Assembly (NCBI GenBank): GCA_002050165.1
Contig: MWSW01000016.1
Coordinates: 109,357-173,356 of the forward strand
Direction of reading: 5' to 3'
From: Candidatus Tepidiaquacellales bacterium OLB4/UTCHB1
GTDB taxonomy: Bacteria; Bacteroidota; Ignavibacteria; Tepidaquicellales; Tepidaquicellaceae
Length of the DNA stretch: 64,000 nt
Shown here: piece by piece, positions 28,371-38,361 of the stretch
Numbering within the stretch: the first letter of the stretch is position 1
Layout of the letters: the number at the start of each line of letters is the position of its first letter
Position numbers and translations under genes: made by a program
Notes under the pieces: generated by a model
The model's input: only the letters and a program-made list of their open reading frames with translations
Database searches by the model: none
Told to the model about the DNA's origin: nothing

Positions 28371-30544
28371 TTAATGAATTTTGAATTAATTTTTTCCATC
28401 AGAGTTAAAGCTGCATCAGGTATTTTCGTCCCCGGACCGAATATAAGATCAGCGCCATTATTGTACAGAAATTCATATTCCTGCCGCGGTATTACACCAC
28501 CACACAAAATTAAAATTTCGTTGCCACCTAATTTATTTAATTCTTTTCGAAGTTCAGGAAGCAAAGTCTTATGTCCTCCTGCAAGAGAACTCATTCCAAC
28601 AACATGGACATCATTTTCCACCGCTTGTTTTGCCGTTTCAACCGGAGTTTGGAACAACGGTCCGACATCAACATCGAATCCCAAATCGGCGAAAGCTGTT
28701 GCTATCACTTTCGCTCCTCTATCATGACCATCCTGTCCGATTTTGGCGATCATGATCCTCGGTCGCCTACCGGATTTTTCTGCAAACTCATCTGTAATAC
28801 TTCTAACCCGGTTAATTACATCTGATTGCTCTCCGTATTCGTGTTTATATACACCTGAGATTGTTTTCGACACTGCTTTATACCTCCCTGAAATTTTTTC
28901 AATCGCAAATGAAATTTCACCAAGCGTTGCCCTCGCTCTCGCGGCATTGACGCATAACTCAAGCAAATTACCTTCACCACTTTTTGCGCAATGTGTTATA
29001 GCATTCAAGGCTTCTTCAACCCTGGAATTATTTCTTTCAGATTTTACTTTTTTAATTCGTTCGATTTGTGAGCGCCTTACTTCTGTATTGTCCACTTCTC
29101 TTATATCAATAACATCCTCGCCTTCCGGTATAAATGTATTCACACCTACAATTTTCTCCTTTCCGGAATCAATCATCGCTTGTCGCCTGGCAGCAGCTTC
29201 TTCAATTCTCAACTTTGGGATACCGGATTCAATCGCTTTTGTCATTCCGCCGTAAGATTCAATTTCCCTCAAATGTGAAAAACCGGACTTTATCAACTCT
29301 CCCGTAAGATATTCGAGGTAATAAGAGCCTGCAGTCGGGTCAACAGTTTTACAAATACCTGATTCCTCTTGTAAGAATAATTGAGTGTTACGGGCAATCC
29401 TCGCACTGAAATCTGTCGGGAGCGCTATCGCTTCGTCAAGCGAGTTTGTATGAAGTGATTGTGTTCCACCCAGTGTGGCCGCCATTGCTTCAAGAAGAGT
29501 GCGAATAACATTATTAAACGGATCTTGTTCGGTAAGGCTCCAACCTGAAGTTTGAGAATGCGTGCGTAACGCCATTGATTTGGGATTATTTGGATTGAAC
29601 TGTTTCACTACCGTAGCCCAAAGGACACGCGCTGCCCTGAGTTTTGCAATTTCCATAAAGAAATTCATTCCCTCTGCCCAGAAAAATGATATCCTTGGAG
29701 CAAATTCATCAATTTTCAATCCGGCATTCATACCGGTTTTAATGTATTCCAATCCGTTAGCGATTGTGTAAGCAATTTCGAGATCTGCAGTTGCGCCCGC
29801 TTCGTGCATGTGGTAGCCGGAAACACTTATACTATTGAAAAGTGGCATATTGCGCGCAGTGTAACGGAAAATGTCTCCAACAATTCGCATTGACATTTCA
29901 GGGGGATAGATGTAAGTGTTCCGCACCATGTATTCTTTAAGAATATCGTTTTGAATTGTCCCGGAAAGTTTCTCAATAATCACACCTTGTTCTTCAGCAG
30001 CGACTATATAAAATGCCATCACCGGAAGAACCGCGCCATTCATAGTCATCGAGACTGACATCTTATCGAGAGGAATAGAATCGAAGAGTATTTTCATATC
30101 TTCAACAGTATCAATTGCAACGCCTGCTTTGCCAACATCACCGACTACACGGTCGTGATCTGAATCGTAGCCGCGGTGTGTAGGTAAATCAAACGCCACC
30201 GAGAGCCCCATCTGGCCTGCTGCAAGATTGCGCCTGTAGAAATCGTTACTTGCTTCCGCAGTCGAGAAACCAGCATATTGCCTGATTGTCCATGGTCTTG
30301 TAACGTACATGGTAGAATAAGGTCCACGGAGGTAAGGAGGCATTCCGGAAAGAGAATTTAGATGCGAGTAACCTTTAATATCTTCAGAAGTATATAAGGG
30401 TGCAATGTTTATCTTCTCGTTTGTCGTCCAAATAAATTCTTCGGGGGATCTACCAGAGTTTTTTTTAAATTCATTCGACCATTCAACCCTTTCAGTACGA
30501 TTGATTTTAAAATCCGGTTTGCTGTTAAACTTTATCCTTTTCAA
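28367..30544 (-). CDS. mutB: Methylmalonyl-CoA mutase large (catalytic) subunit
   Basis: Interconverts (R)-methylmalonyl-CoA and succinyl-CoA with adenosylcobalamin, linking propionate metabolism to the TCA cycle. The 725-residue product has the N-terminal TIM barrel ([27 protein letters not shown]) and a C-terminal B12-binding domain with the base-off histidine motif DGHDRG in [13 protein letters not shown]. It overlaps mutA by 4 bp upstream and meaB by 4 bp downstream. No methylmalonyl-CoA epimerase or propionyl-CoA carboxylase is in the window. Confidence 0.96.
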   Translation of the reverse strand: MKRIKFNSKPDFKINRTERVEWSNEFKKNSGRSPEEFIWTTNEKINIAPLYTSEDIKGYSHLNSLSGMPPYLRGPYSTMYVTRPWTIRQYAGFSTAEASNDFYRRNLAAGQMGLSVAFDLPTHRGYDSDHDRVVGDVGKAGVAIDTVEDMKILFDSIPLDKMSVSMTMNGAVLPVMAFYIVAAEEQGVIIEKLSGTIQNDILKEYMVRNTYIYPPEMSMRIVGDIFRYTARNMPLFNSISVSGYHMHEAGATADLEIAYTIANGLEYIKTGMNAGLKIDEFAPRISFFWAEGMNFFMEIAKLRAARVLWATVVKQFNPNNPKSMALRTHSQTSGWSLTEQDPFNNVIRTLLEAMAATLGGTQSLHTNSLDEAIALPTDFSARIARNTQLFLQEESGICKTVDPTAGSYYLEYLTGELIKSGFSHLREIESYGGMTKAIESGIPKLRIEEAAARRQAMIDSGKEKIVGVNTFIPEGEDVIDIREVDNTEVRRSQIERIKKVKSERNNSRVEEALNAITHCAKSGEGNLLELCVNAARARATLGEISFAIEKISGRYKAVSKTISGVYKHEYGEQSDVINRVRSITDEFAEKSGRRPRIMIAKIGQDGHDRGAKVIATAFADLGFDVDVGPLFQTPVETAKQAVENDVHVVGMSSLAGGHKTLLPELRKELNKLGGNEILILCGGVIPRQEYEFLYNNGADLIFGPGTKIPDAALTLMEKINSKFIN

Positions 30545-32370
30545 CTCAATGCTCCTGTAATTTCACCTAATCGAGTTAATTTTTCAATGAGGTTGCAACC
30601 CGGGTACAGGAAATCCATTATATATTTTCTGATTTCCTTAGCCTGAATTTGTTCCGGTTTTCCGCAAAGTACAAAATTATAATTATCGCCTATGTCCGCA
30701 ATAATTCCTGGGATATCCGATTCATAACGATCGTTGCTTGATGAGAATATCACAGTATTACAACCGGAGCTTTTAAGTTCAGAAATCGAATTGTGAAAAT
30801 CGTTGGTGTTAGAATTTATAATTGGTATGAACCCCCCGCTCACAAGAAATTTTGAAATGAATTCGGTTCGCTGCTTATACTCCTTCAGTTCACCGACAGA
30901 AAAAATAAAAACTGATTTATGAGTTGTCTTTGATAACTTGTACCTTAAATATTCGAAATCTTCACTCAACCTTTTAAATGTTAATGGTTCGCAAATTTTT
31001 TCATTTCTATTTTCAGAAATATCAGAGTTCACGGTTAATCCTTCAAATTTATCATTTGCGTCAGGACTAAAGTTTACACCGGTAATTTTTAACTCCGCTC
31101 GGTTAAAATCATCAAATTTCTTTTTAGCAACCTCATGAATTCGGTTGTTTAAAAATCCGGATTTACATGCTGAAATCAGACCACCAATATTTTCAATATC
31201 AATAAACATTGACCATGCACTTTCAACTAATTCATTCGTAAGGCTTTCTGTATAATAAGAACCACCGAGTGGATCAATTACCCTGCCGGTATGAGATTCA
31301 AGTGAGATAACAAACTGTGTATTCTTTGCAATCCGGTCCGCCAGCTCGGTCGATTTTATATTCAACAAGTCAAATTGCATCGTCGTAATAATATCGCAAT
31401 CTGAGAGAGCAGCGCTGAAAGTTTCGGTTGCTGCGCGCAGGATATTATTGTGTTCATCGAGGATTGACTTATTGAACGTCGTGTTATGCGCATGAATTAT
31501 TAATTTCGCAGATGAATCCATTCCGGCATCGCTCAATAAATTCGCCCAAAGCACTCTGAGCGCTCGAACCTTTGCGATATTGGTGAAAAAGTCAGAATCC
31601 ATTGCTATAATTGCTGTAAAACGGTTTTCATCAATTTCTGTACGGTTAAAAACTTCTGCTGCCATTGAAAGAATTACAGCCAATTCCTGCACCGAATTTC
31701 CGCCGGCATTTATCACCGGAGTCCCGTTAAGCGCAACAAGATTTTCTGCAATGATATTTCTTGAAAGCTTTTCCAAATTATTAAACAATGTTTCTTCGAA
31801 AACACCTGCAGTAAACAACCCGGCAAAAATATCAGCTTCCACAATGACATTTAATTTTTGATTGAGACCAGTCAGAATTTGAGAAATATCCTCCGGATTT
31901 GATTCACAATACAAAACTATTGTAACACCATAAAAAGAATTTAAAAATGAAGAAACATCATCCATTGCTAAACCCCGACATCCATTCATCTGAAACGAAC
32001 TATTATTTTTTTTAATTTTAATTAAGACGGAATTGAGTCCATTCCGGATATTATCCGATATTTTCGTACGTAGTTCATTTAGGTTATCGGAGCGGAAGTA
32101 TTGTGCTGAAAGCCATGGTGTATTTACATTCCCATCCGGATTGAAACCTCTCAGGTAATTGAAAAAGCCGGGATATTCTGAGATAACAAGCGGATTATCG
32201 TCGAGATCAGAAACGGAATAAATCGGTTTAATCAAAAATCCGTCATAGTTTTTTCTGATTAGTTCGTGCGGGCTTTTCCCTTTGAGATCTTTCATTACAG
32301 ACTTTTCCCAGTCCTCTATACCCTGATGAAGAAATGTATTTTGCAGATTTATTTCAGAAAACTTGTTCAT
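30541..32370 (-). CDS. mutA: Methylmalonyl-CoA mutase small subunit
   Basis: The non-catalytic partner of MutB in the heterodimeric enzyme. Its barrel domain resembles MutB ([18 protein letters not shown] matches the same position in MutB). The C-terminal domain lacks the DxHxxG cobalamin histidine, as expected for this subunit. The 609-residue length is normal. The order mutA, mutB, meaB with 4-bp overlaps is the standard arrangement. It starts 5 bp after the Usp gene, which is less usual. Confidence 0.93.
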   Translation of the reverse strand: MNKFSEINLQNTFLHQGIEDWEKSVMKDLKGKSPHELIRKNYDGFLIKPIYSVSDLDDNPLVISEYPGFFNYLRGFNPDGNVNTPWLSAQYFRSDNLNELRTKISDNIRNGLNSVLIKIKKNNSSFQMNGCRGLAMDDVSSFLNSFYGVTIVLYCESNPEDISQILTGLNQKLNVIVEADIFAGLFTAGVFEETLFNNLEKLSRNIIAENLVALNGTPVINAGGNSVQELAVILSMAAEVFNRTEIDENRFTAIIAMDSDFFTNIAKVRALRVLWANLLSDAGMDSSAKLIIHAHNTTFNKSILDEHNNILRAATETFSAALSDCDIITTMQFDLLNIKSTELADRIAKNTQFVISLESHTGRVIDPLGGSYYTESLTNELVESAWSMFIDIENIGGLISACKSGFLNNRIHEVAKKKFDDFNRAELKITGVNFSPDANDKFEGLTVNSDISENRNEKICEPLTFKRLSEDFEYLRYKLSKTTHKSVFIFSVGELKEYKQRTEFISKFLVSGGFIPIINSNTNDFHNSISELKSSGCNTVIFSSSNDRYESDIPGIIADIGDNYNFVLCGKPEQIQAKEIRKYIMDFLYPGCNLIEKLTRLGEITGALS

Positions 32371-32375
32371 AAAAT

Positions 32376-33206
32376 TTACTTACTCATTGCGAGCAATGGT
32401 ATAAATGAATTGAAGCTTAGTTGTTTTGCTTTGCTCGGGTTAAAAAAAGTATCAATTAAATTCCGTTGATGAGTTGTTATCGCAATGATGTCTGCCGAAT
32501 CATACTGGGCAATTGTATTCAGGGATTCAATCTCATCGTCTGTTACAATTTTTTTAATCTCAAATTCACAATCATCATTTGCACGTCTTATTTGATTCTC
32601 GATATTGTAGATTGTTTCGGATTCTAATTCCTGACGAGTTTCTTTAAAAATCACACAAACGATCTTCGGCTGAAACTTGACGAATATTGCGGAAAGCTTC
32701 GCGAGATCATTTAGTTCATTGTCGGAATAATCCGAATAAAACACAATTTTTCTTATATCAGTATATCTTCTGCTTTCCGGGATTGCAAGCACGGGAATCT
32801 CTGAGGCTGCAAACATCTTTACGGTAGTGCTGCCGAAAATTAATTTTTCAAGTGCAGATTTACCTTTTGAACCCGCAATAATCAAGTCAGCTTTTTCCTT
32901 TTTCGCAACGCTTACAATAACTTCTTTCGGATCACCAAATGAAGCCTTTATATAATAATCAACCGTACTCTTGTCAAAATCAAGTTCAAGTTCATCAATA
33001 AATTTTTCAGTTTTGACTATTGAATTTTCCCGTTCTCTTTTTTCTGCAACTTTAAAATACTTTTTATAGAAAGCAGGGCTAATCGGGGGAACATCGAAAA
33101 CGTTAAGGATTACAAGGCTGCACCTGAGCTCTTTTGCGAGATAAAAGGAAAACTCAAGGGCAGCTTTGGAATGTTGAGAGTGATCGGTAGCTGAAAGAAG
33201 TTTCAT
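32376..33206 (-). CDS. Tandem universal stress protein
   Basis: A 276-residue cytoplasmic protein of two UspA-like domains. The first (1-~145) carries the nucleotide-binding pattern G-2x-G-9x-G-S (AGSKGKSALEKLIFGST), so ATP binding is likely there. The second (~150-276) is more degenerate, with IIAITTHQRN where the glycine loop should be. The gene is between a Crp/Fnr regulator (36 bp) and mutA (5 bp) on the same strand, suggesting a stress- or energy-linked operon. Confidence 0.85.
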   Translation of the reverse strand: MKLLSATDHSQHSKAALEFSFYLAKELRCSLVILNVFDVPPISPAFYKKYFKVAEKRERENSIVKTEKFIDELELDFDKSTVDYYIKASFGDPKEVIVSVAKKEKADLIIAGSKGKSALEKLIFGSTTVKMFAASEIPVLAIPESRRYTDIRKIVFYSDYSDNELNDLAKLSAIFVKFQPKIVCVIFKETRQELESETIYNIENQIRRANDDCEFEIKKIVTDDEIESLNTIAQYDSADIIAITTHQRNLIDTFFNPSKAKQLSFNSFIPLLAMSK

Positions 33207-33242
33207 CTGACTTTTTACAAAATTGGCAATAAAAAATCAGAT

Positions 33243-33884
33243 TTAAAATTCATTGCATACGGCTTTCAGTCGTTTTAAATTTTTAATTGAAATACCTTTA
33301 TCGGAATAATTTATAATATTATCCGAAATGAGTTGGGAAATTCCTTTATCCAGATTCCGTTCAGGGATTTTCAGTAATTCTGCAATATCGGATTTTGTTA
33401 TCATAAGCCCGGCAGACCTTTTATCACTTTTTGAATATTTCCTCGCCAATATAAGCATAAGCCGATTGATTTTATCGTGAAGATTGTACCCGGATTGAAC
33501 CAGAATTTCATTTTCAAGATTTTCAATCCGGTTACAAAGGTATCTCATCAGATCAATGTATATCTCCGGAGAAATTGAAATGGATTCGTAAAAATCTTTT
33601 CTGGATACAAAGTAAAGTTCGCAGCTCGTCAGGCATGTGGCTGTAAAGTTGTAATCTTCATTATTCATAATTTCGGATAAGCCGAGTATATCTTCACTGC
33701 CACATACCTCAGTAGTAAAATTCCCTTCACTGAAAACTTCCCGTTCAATTTTTACTAGACCTTTTTTGATAATATAAATTCCATCAGGTTTCTGACCTTT
33801 AAGAATAATACTCACCCCGCGTTTAACTTTAATCAACGAATTAGCAGGGGAATAAAGACTATTTAGTTTGATTCTATTTTCCAT
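33243..33884 (-). CDS. Crp/Fnr-family transcription regulator
   Basis: A 213-residue protein with an N-terminal cyclic-nucleotide-binding-type jelly roll (residues ~15-115, SIILKGQKPDGIYIIKKGLVKIE) and a C-terminal winged helix (~165-205, MITKSDIAELLKIPERNLDKGISQL). The cyclic-AMP pocket signature is weak, and there is no N-terminal cysteine cluster, so its effector is unknown. It is the first gene of the usp-mutA-mutB-meaB run. An FNR-like palindrome lies about 45 bp upstream of its start. Confidence 0.85.
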   Translation of the reverse strand: MENRIKLNSLYSPANSLIKVKRGVSIILKGQKPDGIYIIKKGLVKIEREVFSEGNFTTEVCGSEDILGLSEIMNNEDYNFTATCLTSCELYFVSRKDFYESISISPEIYIDLMRYLCNRIENLENEILVQSGYNLHDKINRLMLILARKYSKSDKRSAGLMITKSDIAELLKIPERNLDKGISQLISDNIINYSDKGISIKNLKRLKAVCNEF

Positions 33885-33927
33885 TTAAAATTCACTGGTA
33901 AAATAAAATCAACTCATCCCTACTTCA

Positions 33928-33941
33928 ATGATTCATATCAT
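33928..33941. promoter_or_regulatory. FNR/CRP-type palindromic operator candidate
   Basis: ATGAT-TCAT-ATCAT is a perfect 5+4+5 inverted repeat with the geometry of an FNR box (consensus TTGAT-N4-ATCAA), differing only at the outermost base of each half-site. It lies between two Crp/Fnr-family genes, about 45-60 bp upstream of the first gene of the mutase operon. Binding is inferred, not shown. Confidence 0.5.
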
Positions 33942-33965
33942 AAAAAGTTATGACGAACGATTAGG

Positions 33966-34682
33966 TTAATCAATTAAATTTGCAGTGTGAATGAGGTTTT
34001 TGAGGTTCAGGATCTTAATACTTTTACCGTTAAGCTCGATAATTTTTTCCTGTTTTAGTTCGGAGAGCAACCTGATTGCTGTCTCTGTGGCAGTTCCTAC
34101 GAGGTTAGCAATTTCTTCCCGGGTTAAAATGCTTTTGATAGTTGCACCGTCTTTATCAGTACCGAAATATTCTTTCAATAAAAGAATTCCCTCAGCAAGT
34201 CGTTCTTTTACTGGTTTATTTGCCATGCTCACCATTTTATCTTCAGCTGACCGGAGGTCAACGGTGAGCAGTTTAATCATTTTTGCGGAAAAGCTGTGGT
34301 TACCATTTAGTAATTGAAAAAAGGTATCCCGTGGAATTGAACAAAGTACAGAATCATCAAGAGCTGATGCGGTTGCCGTGTATCTCTCCCCGCTGATGAG
34401 CGCTCTATAGCCAACGAGATCCCCGTCTTTTGCCAATCGTACGATTTGCTCCTTACCGTCGAATCCGATTTTATACAGTTTTATTTTGCCGTAATTAATG
34501 CAATATAATCCGTTCGGATGATTGCCTTCGGAAAATATAATCTGACCTTTCTTGTACCTGTTGCAGAATTTATTTACATTTATCTGCTCTATTTCTTTAT
34601 CAAGTAAATCGCAAAACAAAGAAAAGCCACGGGTTGAACAGGTATTACAATTTGGTTGAACGAAGTTTTGTCTCACGCACAA
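33966..34682 (-). CDS. FNR-like regulator with putative Fe-S cysteines
   Basis: A 238-residue Crp/Fnr-family regulator. Cysteines at positions 12, 15 and 24 (C-x2-C-x8-C) and Cys114 in SVLCSIPR sit where E. coli FNR has its cluster ligands (its fourth ligand is in VCEIP). An oxygen- or NO-sensitive [4Fe-4S] cluster is therefore plausible. The helix-turn-helix LTREEIANLVGTATETAIRLL keeps the E and R of the recognition helix, which contact G and C in FNR/CRP sites. It lies upstream of the Crp-usp-mutase operon, 81 bp from its first gene. Confidence 0.85.
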   Translation of the reverse strand: MCVRQNFVQPNCNTCSTRGFSLFCDLLDKEIEQINVNKFCNRYKKGQIIFSEGNHPNGLYCINYGKIKLYKIGFDGKEQIVRLAKDGDLVGYRALISGERYTATASALDDSVLCSIPRDTFFQLLNGNHSFSAKMIKLLTVDLRSAEDKMVSMANKPVKERLAEGILLLKEYFGTDKDGATIKSILTREEIANLVGTATETAIRLLSELKQEKIIELNGKSIKILNLKNLIHTANLID

Positions 34683-34807
34683 AAATATTGGTTTGCTAAT
34701 GTATATTCAATGTATTCATGCTTTCCGGATATACAATTAATTATGACAACTTTTTGTGAGTTTCTTTAACAAAAGATAAAAGATAGTTTATCCAAAATAT
34801 TTTAAAG

Positions 34808-35551
34808 ATGATAAAATTAACAGACGTAGAAAAAAGTTTCGGTAATAACAAGGTTCTCAGAGGGGTAAACCTTGAGATAAATGACGGGGAAACGCTAGTA
34901 ATCATTGGCCGTAGCGGGTGCGGGAAATCTGTTATGTTAAAAACTATAATTGGATTGCTAGAACCGGATGCAGGGGAGATTATAGTTGAAGGGAAAATCA
35001 TTAACCTTTTGAGTAAACGTGAACTTTATGAGGTTAGAAAAAAATTCGGGTTTTTGTTTCAGGGGGCAGCTCTCTTTGATTCTATGACCGTTGGGGAAAA
35101 TGTGGGACTTGCATTAACTGAAAATACTAATATGTCAAAAGCAGATATAAAAAATATCGTTGCAGAAAAACTTGAGATTGTCGGGCTTCCCGGAATTGAG
35201 GAAATGAATCCCGCTGATCTCTCAGGTGGAATGAAAAAAAGAGTCTCACTTGCAAGGTCGCTCTCAACTAATCCAAGTTATATTTTGTATGATGAACCGA
35301 CAACCGGACTTGACCCTGTTATGAGCGATCAGATTGATGATCTGATAAAAGAACTCGCCGAAAAACTTAAAGTAACTTCAGTTGTAGTTACGCACGACAT
35401 TTTCAGTGTGTATGACGTTGCGCAAAGAGTTGCAATGATGCACGAAGGGAAGATTTACTTTGACGGTTCTCCAAAAGATTTGGTTGAGTCAAATGACGAA
35501 TTAATTGTAGGCTTTTTGAACCGAACCAGGAAAGAGAATGACTTCAACTAA
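34808..35551 (+). CDS. mlaF: MlaF-type ABC transporter ATPase, orphan
   Basis: An ATP-binding subunit of the MlaFEDB/Ttg2 lipid-transport type. It has Walker A (GRSGCGKSV), signature LSGGMKKR, Walker B (YILYDEPTTGLDP) and the switch histidine (VVVTHDI). GMKKR and DPVMSDQIDDLI are typical of MlaF, which moves phospholipids between membranes to keep outer-membrane asymmetry. The usual permease (mlaE) and MCE protein (mlaD) are not next to it. Its 3' end overlaps the convergent pta by 8 bp. Confidence 0.8.
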   Translation: MIKLTDVEKSFGNNKVLRGVNLEINDGETLVIIGRSGCGKSVMLKTIIGLLEPDAGEIIVEGKIINLLSKRELYEVRKKFGFLFQGAALFDSMTVGENVGLALTENTNMSKADIKNIVAEKLEIVGLPGIEEMNPADLSGGMKKRVSLARSLSTNPSYILYDEPTTGLDPVMSDQIDDLIKELAEKLKVTSVVVTHDIFSVYDVAQRVAMMHEGKIYFDGSPKDLVESNDELIVGFLNRTRKENDFN

Positions 35552-36515
35552 GATTTGAGGCAATTATAAACATATTAACTATATCATCAGAACTGCATCC
35601 ACGTGAGAGGTCCATAATCGGCTTTGCCAGACCTTGCACTATTGGACCCGTCGCAATTGCTCCGCCAATTCGCTCGGTAATTTTATAGGCAATATTTCCG
35701 GAATTGAGATCAGGAAATATAAATACGTTAGCATCACCTTTAATTTTTCCGGAAGAATTTTTTCTGGTTGCAACTTCAGGTACAAAAGCAGCATCGAACT
35801 GAAGCTCACCATCCACAACCAAACTTTTAGCACGGCGCCTTGTTAATTTAATTGCTTCAAATATTGTTTCAAGTCTCTCGTGATAGGCGCTACCTTTCGT
35901 AGAGAACGATAAAAATGCTACACGTGGTTTTTTACCCGTTAACCTGTAATAATTTTTAGCCGTACTAATTGCAATATCGGATAATTGTTTCGAGTCAGGA
36001 AATGGAATTACACCGCAATCAGCATAAGCGATTATCCTGTCGTGATATTTGTGTTTCGCAGGAAAATTAAATAGAAAAAAAGATGAAGCAGTTTTGTTAC
36101 CATTGGATAAACCGATGATTCTGATCCCATTTCTTAATACATCACTGGTAGGATAAACTGCGCCTGCTATCAAACCGTCCGCATAATTTGATTTGAGCAA
36201 CATACATCCAAATGTAAGCGGATCTGATAACTCGATTTTCAAGTCATCTAAGTTAAGTTCGTTCGATTTCTTTCTTCTTAACGTTGAATATTTTTCTAAG
36301 AACTGTTCAGAAAACCTGGTATCAATTATGGTCAATGATTTGTCGGGTTTTAAATCTATTGAATCAGCTGCGTGCGTTACAAGGGTAACTTTACCGAGTT
36401 TCCGTTTAATAATTTCCTTAGAAGCCCGGATTATCCTCTCATCAGCTGATTCGGGGAAGATAAAATTTCGTTGCTTCTTTTTAGCGTTGAGGCGAAGTTG
36501 CCTGAGCAGTTTCAT
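35544..36515 (-). CDS. pta: Phosphate acetyltransferase (short, single-domain form)
   Basis: Converts acetyl-CoA and phosphate to acetyl phosphate and CoA. The 323-residue length matches the single-domain PTA without the N-terminal regulatory region. Family motifs are [13 protein letters not shown] near the N terminus, [22 protein letters not shown] and [25 protein letters not shown]-like sequence, ending with [18 protein letters not shown]. Phosphate butyryltransferase is the main alternative. The start overlaps the stop of mnmA by one base (TAATG), so the two are coupled. No acetate kinase gene is adjacent. Confidence 0.88.
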   Translation of the reverse strand: [323 protein letters not shown]

Positions 36516-37618
36516 TATTCTAAAATCTCGTTTATAATTCCACCACCGATAACATTATCTCCATCATAGAAAACGGCAGATTGTCCCGGGGTTACCGCTT
36601 TACGTGGAGTTTTAAAACTTACTTCAATTATATCATCTGAGATTTGTTTAATTTTCGCCGGGTTTTGTAAATCTTTGTATCGGATTTTTACTCCGGCATC
36701 AATTTCATTTTCAATTCTTTCGTGCAACATCAGGTTTATGTCTTTTACGTTAAACCTTTTGGTATAAAGCGATTTTTCGTCATCCACATAAATTAAATTC
36801 TTCTCCGGATCAATTTTATTTACATAGACCGGTTTACCTATTGAAACTCCGAGCCCCCGCCTTTGACCAATTGTGTAGTAAGGATAACCTTTGTGTTCGC
36901 CGATAGTCGTATCCTTATATACGATTTGTCCTCCTTCAAGTTGATTGAGCAATTCCGGTTTTCTGCTTTCAAGGAGTTCGCGGTAGTTGTCGTTAGGGAC
37001 GAAACAAATCTCCTGCGAATCCGGAAGTTCAGCAGACTTTAATCCCAGTTTAGATGCAATTTTTCGGATTTCCGGCTTGGTGTACCCACCCAGCGGGAAT
37101 AGCGTCTTGCTTAATCCATATTGAGTAATTTGCCAGAGTGCATAAGATTGATCTTTATTCAGGTCTGCGGAAACAGCAACATTGTATCTGCCGGTATCAG
37201 GTGAATACTTAACACGTGCGTAATGTCCGGTTGCAATGAAGTCAGCGCCAAGCGATTCAGCCTTTTCAAGCATGGCTCCCCATTTTATTGTTTTATTGCA
37301 AAGTACACATGGGTTCGGCGTTTTTCCATCAAGGTATTCCGAAATAAAGTTTTCAATCACAGTTTCATTAAAACGATCAGTGAAATCGAGAGTATAATGC
37401 GGAATATCCAATTGCACAGATACATTTCTGGCACTGTAAATGGCCTCAAGGGAACAACAGCCGGATTCATGTTTGGGAACTTCATCGTATCCCCAGGTTT
37501 TCAAAGTGATTCCGATTACTTTGAAACCCTGATCTTTAAGTAAAGCAGCTGCAACCGAAGAATCAACTCCCCCGCTCATTGCCATTACTACAGTTTTTTG
37601 TTTGTTGATATGTTTCAT
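36515..37618 (-). CDS. mnmA: tRNA-specific 2-thiouridylase MnmA
   Basis: Installs sulfur at C2 of the wobble uridine in tRNAs for Lys, Glu and Gln. Motifs: the PP-loop AMSGGVDSSVAA, the catalytic Cys in NPCVLCNK, and the second Cys in SQEICFVPND. YYTIGQRRGLGV and TPGQSAVFYDG are in the C-terminal domains. It is of normal length (367 residues). It is first in a coupled pair with pta. Confidence 0.96.
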   Translation of the reverse strand: MKHINKQKTVVMAMSGGVDSSVAAALLKDQGFKVIGITLKTWGYDEVPKHESGCCSLEAIYSARNVSVQLDIPHYTLDFTDRFNETVIENFISEYLDGKTPNPCVLCNKTIKWGAMLEKAESLGADFIATGHYARVKYSPDTGRYNVAVSADLNKDQSYALWQITQYGLSKTLFPLGGYTKPEIRKIASKLGLKSAELPDSQEICFVPNDNYRELLESRKPELLNQLEGGQIVYKDTTIGEHKGYPYYTIGQRRGLGVSIGKPVYVNKIDPEKNLIYVDDEKSLYTKRFNVKDINLMLHERIENEIDAGVKIRYKDLQNPAKIKQISDDIIEVSFKTPRKAVTPGQSAVFYDGDNVIGGGIINEILE

Positions 37619-37854
37619 CGCAGATAATGAATATTAAATATGATTAAATATAAAAGAAATATTTTTTATGACAAAACTTTAAACATAGAATCGCTGAAAA
37701 TAATTTATTCCTATTACTAAATTATTTTAATTATGAAGTCTGATTTCTTAAAATTTGAATAATTTAAATGGCATTTCAATTAACCTTCTTTCATTAAGTC
37801 CGATTTATTATATTACTTGTTCAATAAAAAATACTTACGAATCAAAAAATTATA

Positions 37855-38361
37855 ATGCTAACAAGATTTAAAGTCATTACAATCGCTGTAATATTTTCTA
37901 TTGGTGGTGTGTTCGGTGATTTAATTTTCGCAAAAGCAGGTGATAATTCAATTTCCGAACAGACGAATCAAAGACGAAAAAAGGTTACAAAGACAAAAAC
38001 AAAATCAGGAAAGAATAAAAAGAGGAAAACAACCTCAAAGAAGAAAAATCGAACGGGAAAAAGGAATGTTACGAAGAATAGGAAAAAGACAAACAGAAAT
38101 ACTGTAGCTTCAAACACGAAAAAGAAAACCAAACGCCTGACACGAAAAAATCGAAACAGAAACAAAAGGATTACTAAGAAACGAACTGTCAGGAACAAAA
38201 ATGTAACGAGACGCAACGTTAACACAAATAACAACGGAAATTCAAGTACGAACGGAAACTACACTCCGCCTAAGGTTTACGATAATTCAAATACTGAAAC
38301 CCGGCAATACAAAAGGTCAGAAGAAAATAACTTTATTAAAAAAGAACCGAAACGAGATTAA
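37855..38361 (+). CDS. Lys/Arg-rich low-complexity secreted protein
   Basis: A 168-residue protein with a signal peptide (residues ~1-27, VITIAVIFSIGGVFGDLIFAKA). It is followed by about 90 residues dominated by Lys, Arg, Asn and Thr (runs such as RKKVTKTKTKSGKNKKRK and NRNRNKRITKKR) with no acidic residues to speak of, then an Asn/Ser/Gly linker and a mixed tail. Such a highly basic exported segment could bind acidic polymers (lipid A, teichoic-like or nucleic acid), but this is a guess. The A-rich coding strand also explains the large antisense ORF. It has its own terminator, with pheT downstream. Confidence 0.65.
   Translation: MLTRFKVITIAVIFSIGGVFGDLIFAKAGDNSISEQTNQRRKKVTKTKTKSGKNKKRKTTSKKKNRTGKRNVTKNRKKTNRNTVASNTKKKTKRLTRKNRNRNKRITKKRTVRNKNVTRRNVNTNNNGNSSTNGNYTPPKVYDNSNTETRQYKRSEENNFIKKEPKRD

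Noticed and set aside
28743..29255. A 170-residue plus-strand ORF
   Set aside because: It is antisense to the highly conserved mutB coding region, with no ribosome site or conserved motif.
34740..34790. TTTTGT / ACAAAA inverted sequence upstream of mlaF as a regulator site
   Set aside because: The arms are simple AT-rich words with no fit to the FNR or CRP consensus; chance is a sufficient explanation.
37968..38234. An 88-residue Phe/Leu/Val-rich ORF on the minus strand
   Set aside because: It is the antisense reading of the Lys/Arg-rich gene. AAA/AGA codons read backwards give Phe/Leu/Val, which mimics a membrane protein.
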